DNA of 64,000 bases, taken from assembly GCA_964493505.1 (NCBI GenBank), contig CAZBNP010000013.1, forward strand, positions 75,612 through 139,611, read 5' to 3'. Positions 34,360 to 41,737 of the stretch are shown one piece after another. Within the stretch, counting starts at the first letter, position 1, and each line of letters opens with the position of its first letter. The DNA is from Chryseosolibacter sp964493505 (GTDB lineage: Bacteria; Bacteroidota; Bacteroidia; Cytophagales; Cyclobacteriaceae). The notes under the pieces were generated by a model. The model was not told where the DNA came from. It saw nothing but the letters and a program-made list of their open reading frames with translations, and made no database searches. The position numbers and the translations under genes are program-made.

Positions 34360-36222
34360 TTGAAAATATTAGGGATTTCAGCACTCTACCACGACTCCGC
34401 AGCGGCAATCATTTCCGACGGCGATATTGTTGCGGCGGCCCAGGAAGAGCGTTTCACCCGAAAGAAGCACGATCCCTCCTTCCCCACAAATGCGATAAAC
34501 TTCTGCCTTGACTTCTCCGGATTTACACTCGACAAGCTGGACGCCATTGCGTTCTATGACAAACCATTGCTCAAATTCGAGCGGCTACTGGACACTTACT
34601 ACGCATTTGCACCCAGGGGGCTTCCTTCGTTTATCAAGGCAATCCCTGTCTGGCTGAAAGAGAAAATATTTCTCAAACGCCTGCTCTACGAAGAGCTGGG
34701 AAAGATCCAGTCATTCAACCGCAAAAAAGTCAAACTGCTTTTCCCCGAACACCATCTGTCGCACGCTGCCAGCGCGCTCTACCCTTCCCCGTTTGAAGAC
34801 GCCGCTATCCTGACAATCGACGGCGTGGGGGAATGGGCTACCGCCTCAATCTGCCAGGGGAAGGGAAAGGAAATCAAAATTCACAAAGAGCTCCGGTTTC
34901 CACACTCACTGGGCTTGCTGTACTCCGCATTCACCTATTTCCTCGGGTTTAGGGTAAACTCCGGAGAATACAAGCTGATGGGACTGGCCCCGTATGGCAT
35001 CCCGGAAAGCATAGAGGTAAAGAGATTTGTTGATGCCATCACGTCAATGCTCGTCGACATAAAGGAAGATGGATCGATCTGGCTCAACCAGGAATACTTC
35101 CACTACGCAACCGGGCTGACGATGACGCGGGATGATAAGTGGTCGGCGCTTTTCGGATTCCAGAGGAGAAAGCCCGAAGAGGAACTGGAGCAGCACCATT
35201 GCAACCTCGGATTAGCGATCCAGCTGGTCACGGAGGAAGTTGTACTGCGCATGGCGAAAGAAGCTAAACGGCTCACGGGTGCCGAGAATCTCTGCATGGC
35301 CGGCGGCGTCGCGCTTAATTGCGTGGCAAATGGAAAGCTTTACAACTCAAAGATATTCAAGAACATTTTCATTCAGCCTGCTGCTGGCGACGCGGGAGGG
35401 GCTGTAGGAGCGGCACTGGCCGCTCATCACATCTACTATCAGCAGGAGCGAAACGCCGCACAATACCCGGACGCGATGAAAGGCTCCTACCTCGGTCCGG
35501 ATTTCTCCGACCGGGATGTCGAATCAGCGGCGCGCCGATACGATGCTGTGTATAAGAGATTCGACGAAACCGGCGATCTATGCGAAATGGTAGCCCGGCT
35601 ACTGGCGGAAGGGAATATTACCGGATGGGTCCAGGGAAGAATGGAGTTTGGACCGCGCGCGCTTGGAGCACGGAGCATACTCGCCGATCCACGCAATCAG
35701 GAAATGCAGAGAAAACTCAACGTTAAGATAAAATTCAGGGAATCATTTCGCCCTTTCGCACCCTCCGTAATCGCGGAAGAATGCACGCAGTATTTTGAGC
35801 ATGACTCAATCTCGCCTTACATGCTCTTCGTACAACCGGTTTGCTACCCGCGCAGAAAACCGCTACCGCCTGACTACAGCCATTTTTCAATAAAGGAGAA
35901 ACTTTATCACCACCGCTCCGACATGCCCGCGATAACCCATGTAGATTACTCCGCCCGTATCCAGACTGTTCACAAGGAAACAAACCCCGTCTACTATACC
36001 CTGGTACAGGAGTTTAAGAAACTTACAGGGTATGGCGTGATTGTTAACACCAGCTTCAACGTCCGGGGTGAACCCATCGTCTGCACACCCGACGACGCGT
36101 ATCAGTGCTTCATGAGAACTGAAATGGATTTTCTGGTTGTGGGGAATTACCTTTTTGACAAGCGGACACAGCCGGAATGGCCGGAGAAGGACAACTGGAA
36201 AGAAGAGTTCGCGCTGGATTAA
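34360..36222 (+). CDS. Carbamoyltransferase (NodU/CmcH/TobZ family)
   Basis: 620 residues, starting with TTG (MKILGISALYHDSAAA is the family N-terminus). The N-terminal Kae1-like domain has the metal-binding HHLSHAASALYPSPF, ILTIDGVGEW, FRVNSGEYKLMGLAPYG, and MAGGVALNCVANGKLY. The C-terminal YrdC-like domain has the carbamoyl-adenylate region GRMEFGPRALGARSILADPR and VNTSFNVRGEPIVCTP. These enzymes transfer a carbamoyl group from carbamoyl phosphate via carbamoyl-AMP to a hydroxyl, often on a sugar. It is followed by DUF5989 and SxtJ genes, a common trio in polysaccharide loci, so the acceptor is probably an exopolysaccharide sugar. Confidence 0.94.
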   Translation: MKILGISALYHDSAAAIISDGDIVAAAQEERFTRKKHDPSFPTNAINFCLDFSGFTLDKLDAIAFYDKPLLKFERLLDTYYAFAPRGLPSFIKAIPVWLKEKIFLKRLLYEELGKIQSFNRKKVKLLFPEHHLSHAASALYPSPFEDAAILTIDGVGEWATASICQGKGKEIKIHKELRFPHSLGLLYSAFTYFLGFRVNSGEYKLMGLAPYGIPESIEVKRFVDAITSMLVDIKEDGSIWLNQEYFHYATGLTMTRDDKWSALFGFQRRKPEEELEQHHCNLGLAIQLVTEEVVLRMAKEAKRLTGAENLCMAGGVALNCVANGKLYNSKIFKNIFIQPAAGDAGGAVGAALAAHHIYYQQERNAAQYPDAMKGSYLGPDFSDRDVESAARRYDAVYKRFDETGDLCEMVARLLAEGNITGWVQGRMEFGPRALGARSILADPRNQEMQRKLNVKIKFRESFRPFAPSVIAEECTQYFEHDSISPYMLFVQPVCYPRRKPLPPDYSHFSIKEKLYHHRSDMPAITHVDYSARIQTVHKETNPVYYTLVQEFKKLTGYGVIVNTSFNVRGEPIVCTPDDAYQCFMRTEMDFLVVGNYLFDKRTQPEWPEKDNWKEEFALD

Positions 36223-36251
36223 ATCGACTACAATTGCCAAAATAAATTGCT

Positions 36252-36401
36252 ATGGATTTCATTAAAGATCTTTTTAGCTTCCTGAGAGAGAGAAAAAAGT
36301 GGTGGCTGGCGCCTGTCATCCTGCTACTGATCTTCCTGGGGATTATCATTGTTATAGGGGGCAGCTCGGCGGTGGCACCCTTCATTTACACATTATTCTG
36401 A
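36252..36401 (+). CDS. Small membrane protein, DUF5989 family
   Basis: 49 residues encoded between the carbamoyltransferase and sxtJ-like genes. The sequence begins MDFIKDLFSFLRERKKWWL, followed by one hydrophobic helix (APVILLLIFLGIIIVIGG) and a short tail ending in FIYTLF. The amphipathic start, RERKKWWL boundary and tail fit the DUF5989 family, which is regularly found after carbamoyltransferases. Role unknown; it probably helps the SxtJ-like partner at the membrane. ATG 29 bases after the previous stop. Confidence 0.85.
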   Translation: MDFIKDLFSFLRERKKWWLAPVILLLIFLGIIIVIGGSSAVAPFIYTLF

Positions 36402-36412
36402 ATTACTCTGGC

Positions 36413-36775
36413 GTGCATACTCAGGACAGATCTAAGACCATCCTGGTAATTGTTACCGGACTACTCGTGATCGGATGGATCTTTGATACACCTCTGCCGG
36501 GTCAGATCGCGCTGGTCGTGGGCGTACTGTGTGTTTTCTCTCCACTCGCTGCCAAGGTAATTGAGTGGGCGTGGTTCCGCCTGGCGCTGGCGCTGGGTTG
36601 GATAAACACGAGGATATTGCTTGCCGTTATCTATTTCTTCGTTCTCGTTCCTATCGCCTGGCTTTCGAGACTATTCACAAAAGATCCGCTGGCGCTCAGG
36701 CGACATACGCGTGACAGCCACTATGCCACGCGTGATCATGTGTACACAGGAAAAGATATGGAGAACATCTGGTAA
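36413..36775 (+). CDS. SxtJ-family membrane protein
   Basis: About 120 residues from a GTG start at 36413, 11 bases after the DUF5989 stop; a longer version from 36299 would run through that gene and is rejected. It has hydrophobic segments at about 10-42 and 60-92 (LLAVIYFFVLVPIAWLSRLF) and the C-terminal motif DPLALRRHTRDSHYATRDH, typical of SxtJ (first named in saxitoxin clusters). In carbamoyltransferase loci such proteins are thought to support the enzyme at the membrane; no activity is proven. The stop codon lies inside a perfect inverted repeat. Confidence 0.85.
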   Translation: MHTQDRSKTILVIVTGLLVIGWIFDTPLPGQIALVVGVLCVFSPLAAKVIEWAWFRLALALGWINTRILLAVIYFFVLVPIAWLSRLFTKDPLALRRHTRDSHYATRDHVYTGKDMENIW

Positions 36776-36797
36776 CAACCAGATGTTCTCCATATCT
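36754..36797 (+). terminator. Perfect 20-bp inverted repeat overlapping the sxtJ-like stop codon
   Basis: Left arm 36754-36773 (starting AGATATGGAG), a 4-base loop AACA, and right arm 36778-36797, which is the exact reverse complement of the left. The TAA stop of the SxtJ-like gene is at 36773-36775, so half the stem is coding (residues KDMENIW). A GTCTGTTTATT stretch follows on the plus strand and AAAA precedes. It probably terminates the carbamoyltransferase operon or stabilises its 3' end, and could work in both directions. The stem is unusually long and perfect for a bacterial terminator. Confidence 0.75.
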
Positions 36798-36853
36798 GTC
36801 TGTTTATTCATACCTTGTGCCGGTATACGTGAACCTGGAATCCGATAAACGAC

Positions 36854-37486
36854 ATGACTACGCAAAGTTTCAAGACACCGGGAGGCGACGAAGCAGAGTC
36901 TACGCTCGCGCTGTTCGATTTTGACGGCACCCTTACCACGCGCGACACACTTATTGAATTCGTGAAGTTTTACCGGGGCAATCGAAAATACAGGATGGGA
37001 ATGCTGGTGCTTGCTCCGGTCATGGCCCTCTATGTACTTCGACTGATTCCCAACTGGAAAGCGAAAGAATACTTCCTTACACAATATTTCGGAGACGAGC
37101 CGATTGAATCGTTCAACACGCGGGGCGAGGAATTTGCCAGAACGGTCGTGCCGAAGCTAATCAGACCCGATGCACTGGCTGCCATAGAGGGCTACAGGAA
37201 CGGCAACGCGACGATAGTCGTGGTCAGCGCCTCGGCCGAGAATTGGGTGAAACCCTGGTGCGATCAGCAGGGAATCACTTGCCTGGCAACCAGACTCGAA
37301 GTGCATCGGGGCGCGCTCACCGGAAAAATCTACGGGCAGAACTGCCATGGAGAAGAAAAGGTCAGGCGTATCAAAGAGAAGTTCGTGCTGTCAGATTTCA
37401 AACATATCGTGGCATACGGCGATTCCTCCGGCGATACGGCGATGCTGGCCCTTGCGACCAAACGGCACTATAAACCTTTTCGATAG
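36854..37486 (+). CDS. HAD-IB family phosphatase (SerB/CicA-like)
   Basis: 210 residues. HAD motif I LALFDFDGTLTTRDTL (nucleophile Asp and acid-base Asp, about 22-26), a helical cap with a hydrophobic stretch (MLVLAPVMALYVLRLI), motif II VVVSASAENWV, lysine in GEEKVRRIKE, and motif IV AYGDSSGDTAML. This is subclass IB, which includes phosphoserine phosphatase and lipid or polyprenyl-phospho-sugar phosphatases linked to UbiA enzymes. In Bacteroidota such a HAD is often found with DprE1/DprE2-like genes, so it might remove the 5-phosphate from a polyprenyl-phospho-pentose phosphate. The epimerase pair is 11 kb away here, so this is only a suggestion. Confidence 0.85.
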   Translation: MTTQSFKTPGGDEAESTLALFDFDGTLTTRDTLIEFVKFYRGNRKYRMGMLVLAPVMALYVLRLIPNWKAKEYFLTQYFGDEPIESFNTRGEEFARTVVPKLIRPDALAAIEGYRNGNATIVVVSASAENWVKPWCDQQGITCLATRLEVHRGALTGKIYGQNCHGEEKVRRIKEKFVLSDFKHIVAYGDSSGDTAMLALATKRHYKPFR

Positions 37487-37506
37487 CAGAATTCCTCCCG
37501 CGACTT

Positions 37507-37537
37507 TTTGCCTAATTACGCCAGTCGTACTATTTTG
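37507..37537 (+). promoter_or_regulatory. Possible Bacteroidota-type promoter for the yebC-like gene
   Basis: TTTG at 37507-37510 and a second TTTG at 37534-37537, 23 bases apart as in the phylum consensus TTTG-N19-TAnnTTTG. The -7 element reads CTATTTTG, so its TA pair is off by one position. It starts 20 bases after the HAD stop and ends 21 bases before the YebC start. A weak call. Confidence 0.35.
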
Positions 37538-37558
37538 CAATTCTTAACAGCTGCGACA

Positions 37559-38266
37559 ATGGGGCGTATATTTGAAAAACGAAAGCACAAAATGTTTGCA
37601 CGCTTTGACCGGATGGCCAAGGCTTTTACGCGAATTGGCAAGGAGATCTCCATTGCTGTAAAGCAGGGTGGCCCACATCCTGAACACAACCCGAAGTTGC
37701 GCATGGCCATCCAGAACGCGAAAGGCGCCAATATGCCCAAAGACCGGGTTGAAGCTGCGATCAAGCGCGCGTCATCAAAAGAAGAAAAGGACTATCAGGA
37801 AGTTGTTTACGAGGGCTACGGTCCGCACGGAATTCCCATCGTCGTAGAATGCGCGACAGATAACCCTACGCGCACGGTAGCGAATATCCGTCTTCATTTT
37901 TCAAAGAATGGCGGTAGCATGGGCAATTCGGGGTCGGTGGCCTTTATGTTTGAACGCAAAGGTGTATTCAAGTTCGATCCCGCCAAACTCAACCTTGACG
38001 AACTGGAACTCGATCTGATCGACGCCGGCGCGGAAGAGATCGATGCGCAGGAAGATGAGATCGTCATCTACACAAAATTCTCTGAATTCGGTCACATGCA
38101 GAAGTTCCTGGAGTCGGCGCAACTGGATGCCAGCAGCTCCGAACTTCACTACATCCCGGCTAGCACAAAGGAGCTGAGTGAAGAGCAGCAGGACGAGGTG
38201 CTGAAGCTAGTCGAGGTGCTCGAATCAGACGACGACGTGCAAACCGTGTATCACAACCTGGCCTGA
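37559..38266 (+). CDS. YebC/PmpR-family DNA-binding regulator
   Basis: 235 residues, the full family length. Motifs: MGRIFEKRKHKMF, RIGKEISIAVKQGGPHPEHNPKLR (as RIGKEISIAVKQGG and PHPEHNPKLR), NAKGANMPKDRVEAAIKRA, YGPHGIPIVVECATDNPTRT and HFSKNGGSMGNSGSVAFMF. Members act as transcription regulators and, in several bacteria, as factors for translation through proline runs. The start is the ATG at 37559, where the family begins; an upstream ATG at 37508 adds unrelated residues. It is followed by the convergent LTA-synthase-like gene, 10 bases away. Confidence 0.95.
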   Translation: MGRIFEKRKHKMFARFDRMAKAFTRIGKEISIAVKQGGPHPEHNPKLRMAIQNAKGANMPKDRVEAAIKRASSKEEKDYQEVVYEGYGPHGIPIVVECATDNPTRTVANIRLHFSKNGGSMGNSGSVAFMFERKGVFKFDPAKLNLDELELDLIDAGAEEIDAQEDEIVIYTKFSEFGHMQKFLESAQLDASSSELHYIPASTKELSEEQQDEVLKLVEVLESDDDVQTVYHNLA

Positions 38267-38276
38267 TCTGTCCTGA

Positions 38277-40229
38277 TTACCGCTGCCCCGCCGGTGTCAG
38301 TCTGTTTTCTATCAACCGATTATTGTACTGTTGCACCACCGCTTTGATATACGCTTCCATCTCCGCGACAACGTCGGGGCGTTCATGGAGAAGATTGTGC
38401 TGCATCAACCTGTCACGCTTGTAGTCGTATAGCGCGAGGGACGCGGTACCATCAAATACCAGCGCGTATTCATCGCGAAACATCTGATAAGTATTATCCT
38501 TGTAATTGAACGCGACGGGGGTCGTCGACTCCCTGAACACATCTCTTCCGAATGCGACATAAGGTTTATTGTACCTCAGGTAGCCAAGCACGCTCGGCAT
38601 GATGTCCGTCTGTTGCGCAGTCTGTTCGTCGAGCGCGGAGAGACTATTGTCCGGCCTGAAAAAGATTATCGGCACTGAATAGAAACCCCACCCGGTCCGG
38701 TACTCGGGAAACCCGACGTCCGACGACGTATGATCGGCCGTGATAACAAAGAGGGTATTGTTGTACCACGGCATCCGGGAGACGGTCGAGAAAAAGCGGC
38801 GAAGTTCATGATCGGTGTATCCTATACATTGGTGGATAGACTCCGTGCCGCGCGGGAAAACGCCTTCAAACTCATCGGGCACTCTAAACGGGTGATGGGA
38901 GGAAACAGAAAAAAAAGACGAAAAGAACGGTTGAGGGAATGTGTTCAGGTTTTCGGCATAGTATTGAAGGAACGGCCCGTCCCAGATCCCCCACAGGCCG
39001 TCGAAATCATCATCGTTGCCGTATTCATCCATACCGTAGTAGTGCTCAACGCCTGCAAGGTTCATAAATGCGCTAAAGCCCATCGAGCCATTAGGGGCAC
39101 CGTGAAAGAATGACGTGTGGTATCCTTCCCCGCGCAGCAAGGACGCGAGGCTGTTGATCTTGTTTCCGGAGTATGGAGACAGGAAGTAGGGATCACCCAA
39201 AGATGGTATACTGCTGACAACAGAAGGCAAGCCGTCGATAGATTTCCGGCCATTGGCAAAACCATTGACGAAAGTCAAACTGTGATGCATAAGCGAATCA
39301 AGGAAGGGCATGTAGCCTTCATACTCCAACCCCAACATGCCACGGTTAAGAAGTCCTGAGAACTCCCTTGAAAAGCTCTCCAGAATAATCACCACGACGT
39401 TCAATTGACGAAAGTCAGCGGTGTCGCCGGGCACGTGCAGAGGTGAATAGAGGGAATCGAGTGTAACTTCGTCAAAATAATTGACCGGTTTCACTTTGGT
39501 TCTCCCGTAGGTTCGGATAAGGGAGAAAGGCGTGTTGAGTACAATACCAATCTCACTGGGGTTCGAAACATAATCACCGGCGTTGCTCAACGTTATCGGC
39601 CTTGTGCTGTGTTTGAACCCACCCCGGATTCCGCCGACGATCAGGTAACCAATGACCGGAACCGCGACGATGCCCGCCAGGTAATAGACTATCCGGTTGC
39701 TTGTCTGCGGTCCCCACACACGTATGCGCTGATATACTTTCACCATTATCCAAAGCAACAACCCCCAGAAAACAAGGGCATACCAGTAGTCTGCTGAAAA
39801 CTGTAGCAGGAGGCCCGTGAGGTTCCGCTCGTTTTCAAACTGTTGAAACACATCAGCGGAGGTACGACGCAGTGTAAACTGGTAATAGATGATGTCGGCT
39901 ATATTCGTCAGCAGCGCCAGCCCGTTGGTGACAAAAAAAAGGTATTTGATTGTCTCCTGATATCCGTACCGGAAACGGAAATCGAATGGCACGATCATCA
40001 GCAGGATGTACAGAAGGTTTACATAGAGCACGGCGGTAAGATCGAACCGCATTCCCCCCCACAACAACCGCAGAAGATTGCCGGTAGCCATATCGGGGAA
40101 GAAGGACGCGTTGTAAAAATAGAAGGCGAGGCGGCAGAGGGTAAAAAGGAACATGACGAGCAGCAATCGCAGCAGCAGCGCCCAATAGATATTACCACTT
40201 AACCTCAGGTTTCCCAATGTGTCTTTCAC
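38277..40229 (-). CDS. LTA synthase family sulfatase-like membrane enzyme
   Basis: 650 residues, GTG start. Five membrane segments in about residues 15-200, then an extracytoplasmic alkaline-phosphatase/sulfatase-fold domain: VVIILESFSREF (first metal-site acidic residue), FANGRKSIDGLPSVVSSIPS, FFHGAPNGSMGF, FSVSSHHPFRVP and LFVITADHTSS (metal-binding D and H). In LtaS the nucleophile is Thr in GKTSD; here the matching place reads GRKSID with Ser. Gram-negative Bacteroidota lack lipoteichoic acid, so the enzyme probably transfers phosphoglycerol or phosphoethanolamine to a lipid or glycan in the envelope. Substrate unknown. Confidence 0.9.
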   Translation of the reverse strand: MKDTLGNLRLSGNIYWALLLRLLLVMFLFTLCRLAFYFYNASFFPDMATGNLLRLLWGGMRFDLTAVLYVNLLYILLMIVPFDFRFRYGYQETIKYLFFVTNGLALLTNIADIIYYQFTLRRTSADVFQQFENERNLTGLLLQFSADYWYALVFWGLLLWIMVKVYQRIRVWGPQTSNRIVYYLAGIVAVPVIGYLIVGGIRGGFKHSTRPITLSNAGDYVSNPSEIGIVLNTPFSLIRTYGRTKVKPVNYFDEVTLDSLYSPLHVPGDTADFRQLNVVVIILESFSREFSGLLNRGMLGLEYEGYMPFLDSLMHHSLTFVNGFANGRKSIDGLPSVVSSIPSLGDPYFLSPYSGNKINSLASLLRGEGYHTSFFHGAPNGSMGFSAFMNLAGVEHYYGMDEYGNDDDFDGLWGIWDGPFLQYYAENLNTFPQPFFSSFFSVSSHHPFRVPDEFEGVFPRGTESIHQCIGYTDHELRRFFSTVSRMPWYNNTLFVITADHTSSDVGFPEYRTGWGFYSVPIIFFRPDNSLSALDEQTAQQTDIMPSVLGYLRYNKPYVAFGRDVFRESTTPVAFNYKDNTYQMFRDEYALVFDGTASLALYDYKRDRLMQHNLLHERPDVVAEMEAYIKAVVQQYNNRLIENRLTPAGQR

Positions 40230-40349
40230 AACGCGAAATAAGATAATTTCGGGATATTATCGACAGTACTTATTCACCTTTTGGCTGTCTATCCGGGCAA
40301 CATGGCATACAGGAGAAGATTTGCTACCTTGCTGTAAACAATTCAGACA

Positions 40350-40694
40350 ATGACAAAAGATCGTGACCACTATTACCACGCAGAAGACCTGAGGAAGTTC
40401 GGTGATATCGGCAGATTCGGGAAAGAACTGGCAGACAAGTTTTTTGAGTACTATAATTCCGTTTTTGCGGAAGGAGCCCTCACCGCGCGGGAAAAATCGC
40501 TGATTGCGCTGGCAGTGGCGCATACTGTGCAATGCCCGTATTGCATCGACGCTTACGCGACCGACGCGACTGAGAAAGGATGCACAGACAAGCAAATGAT
40601 GGAAGCCGTCCACGTGGCCGCGGCCATTCGTGGCGGTTCGTCATTGGTGCACGGTGTTCAGATGATGAACAAGGTAGACGAGATATCGATGTAG
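40350..40694 (+). CDS. Arsenosugar biosynthesis-associated peroxidase-like (CMD family) protein
   Basis: 114 residues of the carboxymuconolactone decarboxylase/AhpD fold. The redox motif CPYCIDAYATDA (CxxC, about 62-65) with the following His-free helix and a proton-relay EKSLIALAVAH is visible. The start DHYYHAEDLRKFGDIG is typical of the version that sits beside arsS. It ends 2 bases before the ArsS start, so the two are co-translated. Its exact role in arsenosugar formation is not established; it may act as a thiol reductase or peroxidase. Confidence 0.88.
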   Translation: MTKDRDHYYHAEDLRKFGDIGRFGKELADKFFEYYNSVFAEGALTAREKSLIALAVAHTVQCPYCIDAYATDATEKGCTDKQMMEAVHVAAAIRGGSSLVHGVQMMNKVDEISM

Positions 40695-40696
40695 GG

Positions 40697-41737
40697 ATGC
40701 TTCAGAAAACGCTTTCATTTCGCCGGAGCCCGTTGGCATCTCCGGCGCAGCAGCTCAGGATACTGGAAGAACAGGCTGACTTCACACCCTTTTCCGACAA
40801 GCTCGCGCAGGCGGGCCTGCAACCGCTTCGCCCTGGAAAGATCGAAATCTTCCAGATAAATATCGGTAAGATGTGCAATCAGACATGCAACCATTGCCAC
40901 GTCGACGCGGGTCCCGACCGAAAAGAGATCATGACACGCGACACAATGAAACGCTGCCTGGAAGCTATCAACGGCCTTCCTGTAACCGCCGTCGACATTA
41001 CGGGAGGGGCACCAGAACTCAACCCGGACTTCGAGTGGTTTGTCCGTGAGGTACGGGCATTAGGTAAGCATGTCATGGTGCGTTGCAACCTTACCATCGT
41101 CGTCGCCAATCCGCGGTTTGCTCACCTGCCGGCGTTCTATCGCCAGCACCGGGTGGAGGTGATCTCATCGCTGCCGTTTTACAGCGCCGACCGTACAGAC
41201 CGCCAGCGTGGGCAGGGGGTCTTTGATGATTCAATCAAGGCTCTCAGACTGTTAAACGACGTCGGCTATGGATTGGACAGCACGGGGCTTACACTTAACC
41301 TGGTGTATAATCCCGCCGGCGCATTTCTTCCCGCAAGCCAGGAACAACTCGAAAGGGATTTCAAAGCCCAGCTGAGCCAGCACCACGGCATTCAATTCAA
41401 CAACTTGTTTTGTATCACTAACATGCCCATCAGCCGGTATCTCGAATACCTGCTCAACAGTGGTAACTACGAAAAGTATATGGACCGCCTCGTGAGCGCT
41501 TTCAACCCTCAGGCCGCTGAGAATGCGATGTGTCGCAACACCCTCTCGGTGGGATGGAATGGTTACCTCTACGATTGTGATTTTAACCAGATGCTCGACA
41601 TGAAGGTTGCCTGCGATTCAATGCATATCAGTGATTTCGACGCTAACCGTCTCGCAACCCGGCTGATTCGCGTAAACCAGCATTGTTACGGGTGTACAGC
41701 CGGTACCGGCTCGAGCTGCTCCGGAGCTACTGTTTAG
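40697..41737 (+). CDS. arsS: Arsenosugar biosynthesis radical SAM protein ArsS
   Basis: 346 residues. Radical SAM motif CNQTCNHCHVDAGPDRKEIM (CxxxCxxC, about 55-62), the GGE-like motif DITGGAPELNP, and the C-terminal cysteine-rich DUF3641 part with CRNTLSVGWNGYLYDCDFNQM (as CRNTLSVGWNGYLYDCDF) and HCYGCTAGTGSSCSG, which may carry a second cluster. ArsS transfers the deoxyadenosyl group to dimethylated arsenic, giving a 5'-deoxy-5'-dimethylarsinoyl-adenosine, the first arsenosugar precursor. The arsM methyltransferase is not in the window. ATG at 40697 chosen as the start next to the peroxidase-like gene. It overlaps the convergent sulfatase by 11 bases. Confidence 0.93.
   Translation: MLQKTLSFRRSPLASPAQQLRILEEQADFTPFSDKLAQAGLQPLRPGKIEIFQINIGKMCNQTCNHCHVDAGPDRKEIMTRDTMKRCLEAINGLPVTAVDITGGAPELNPDFEWFVREVRALGKHVMVRCNLTIVVANPRFAHLPAFYRQHRVEVISSLPFYSADRTDRQRGQGVFDDSIKALRLLNDVGYGLDSTGLTLNLVYNPAGAFLPASQEQLERDFKAQLSQHHGIQFNNLFCITNMPISRYLEYLLNSGNYEKYMDRLVSAFNPQAAENAMCRNTLSVGWNGYLYDCDFNQMLDMKVACDSMHISDFDANRLATRLIRVNQHCYGCTAGTGSSCSGATV

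Noticed and set aside
36299..36412. N-terminal extension of the SxtJ-like protein
   Set aside because: It would run through most of the DUF5989 gene in another frame; family similarity begins at the GTG at 36413.
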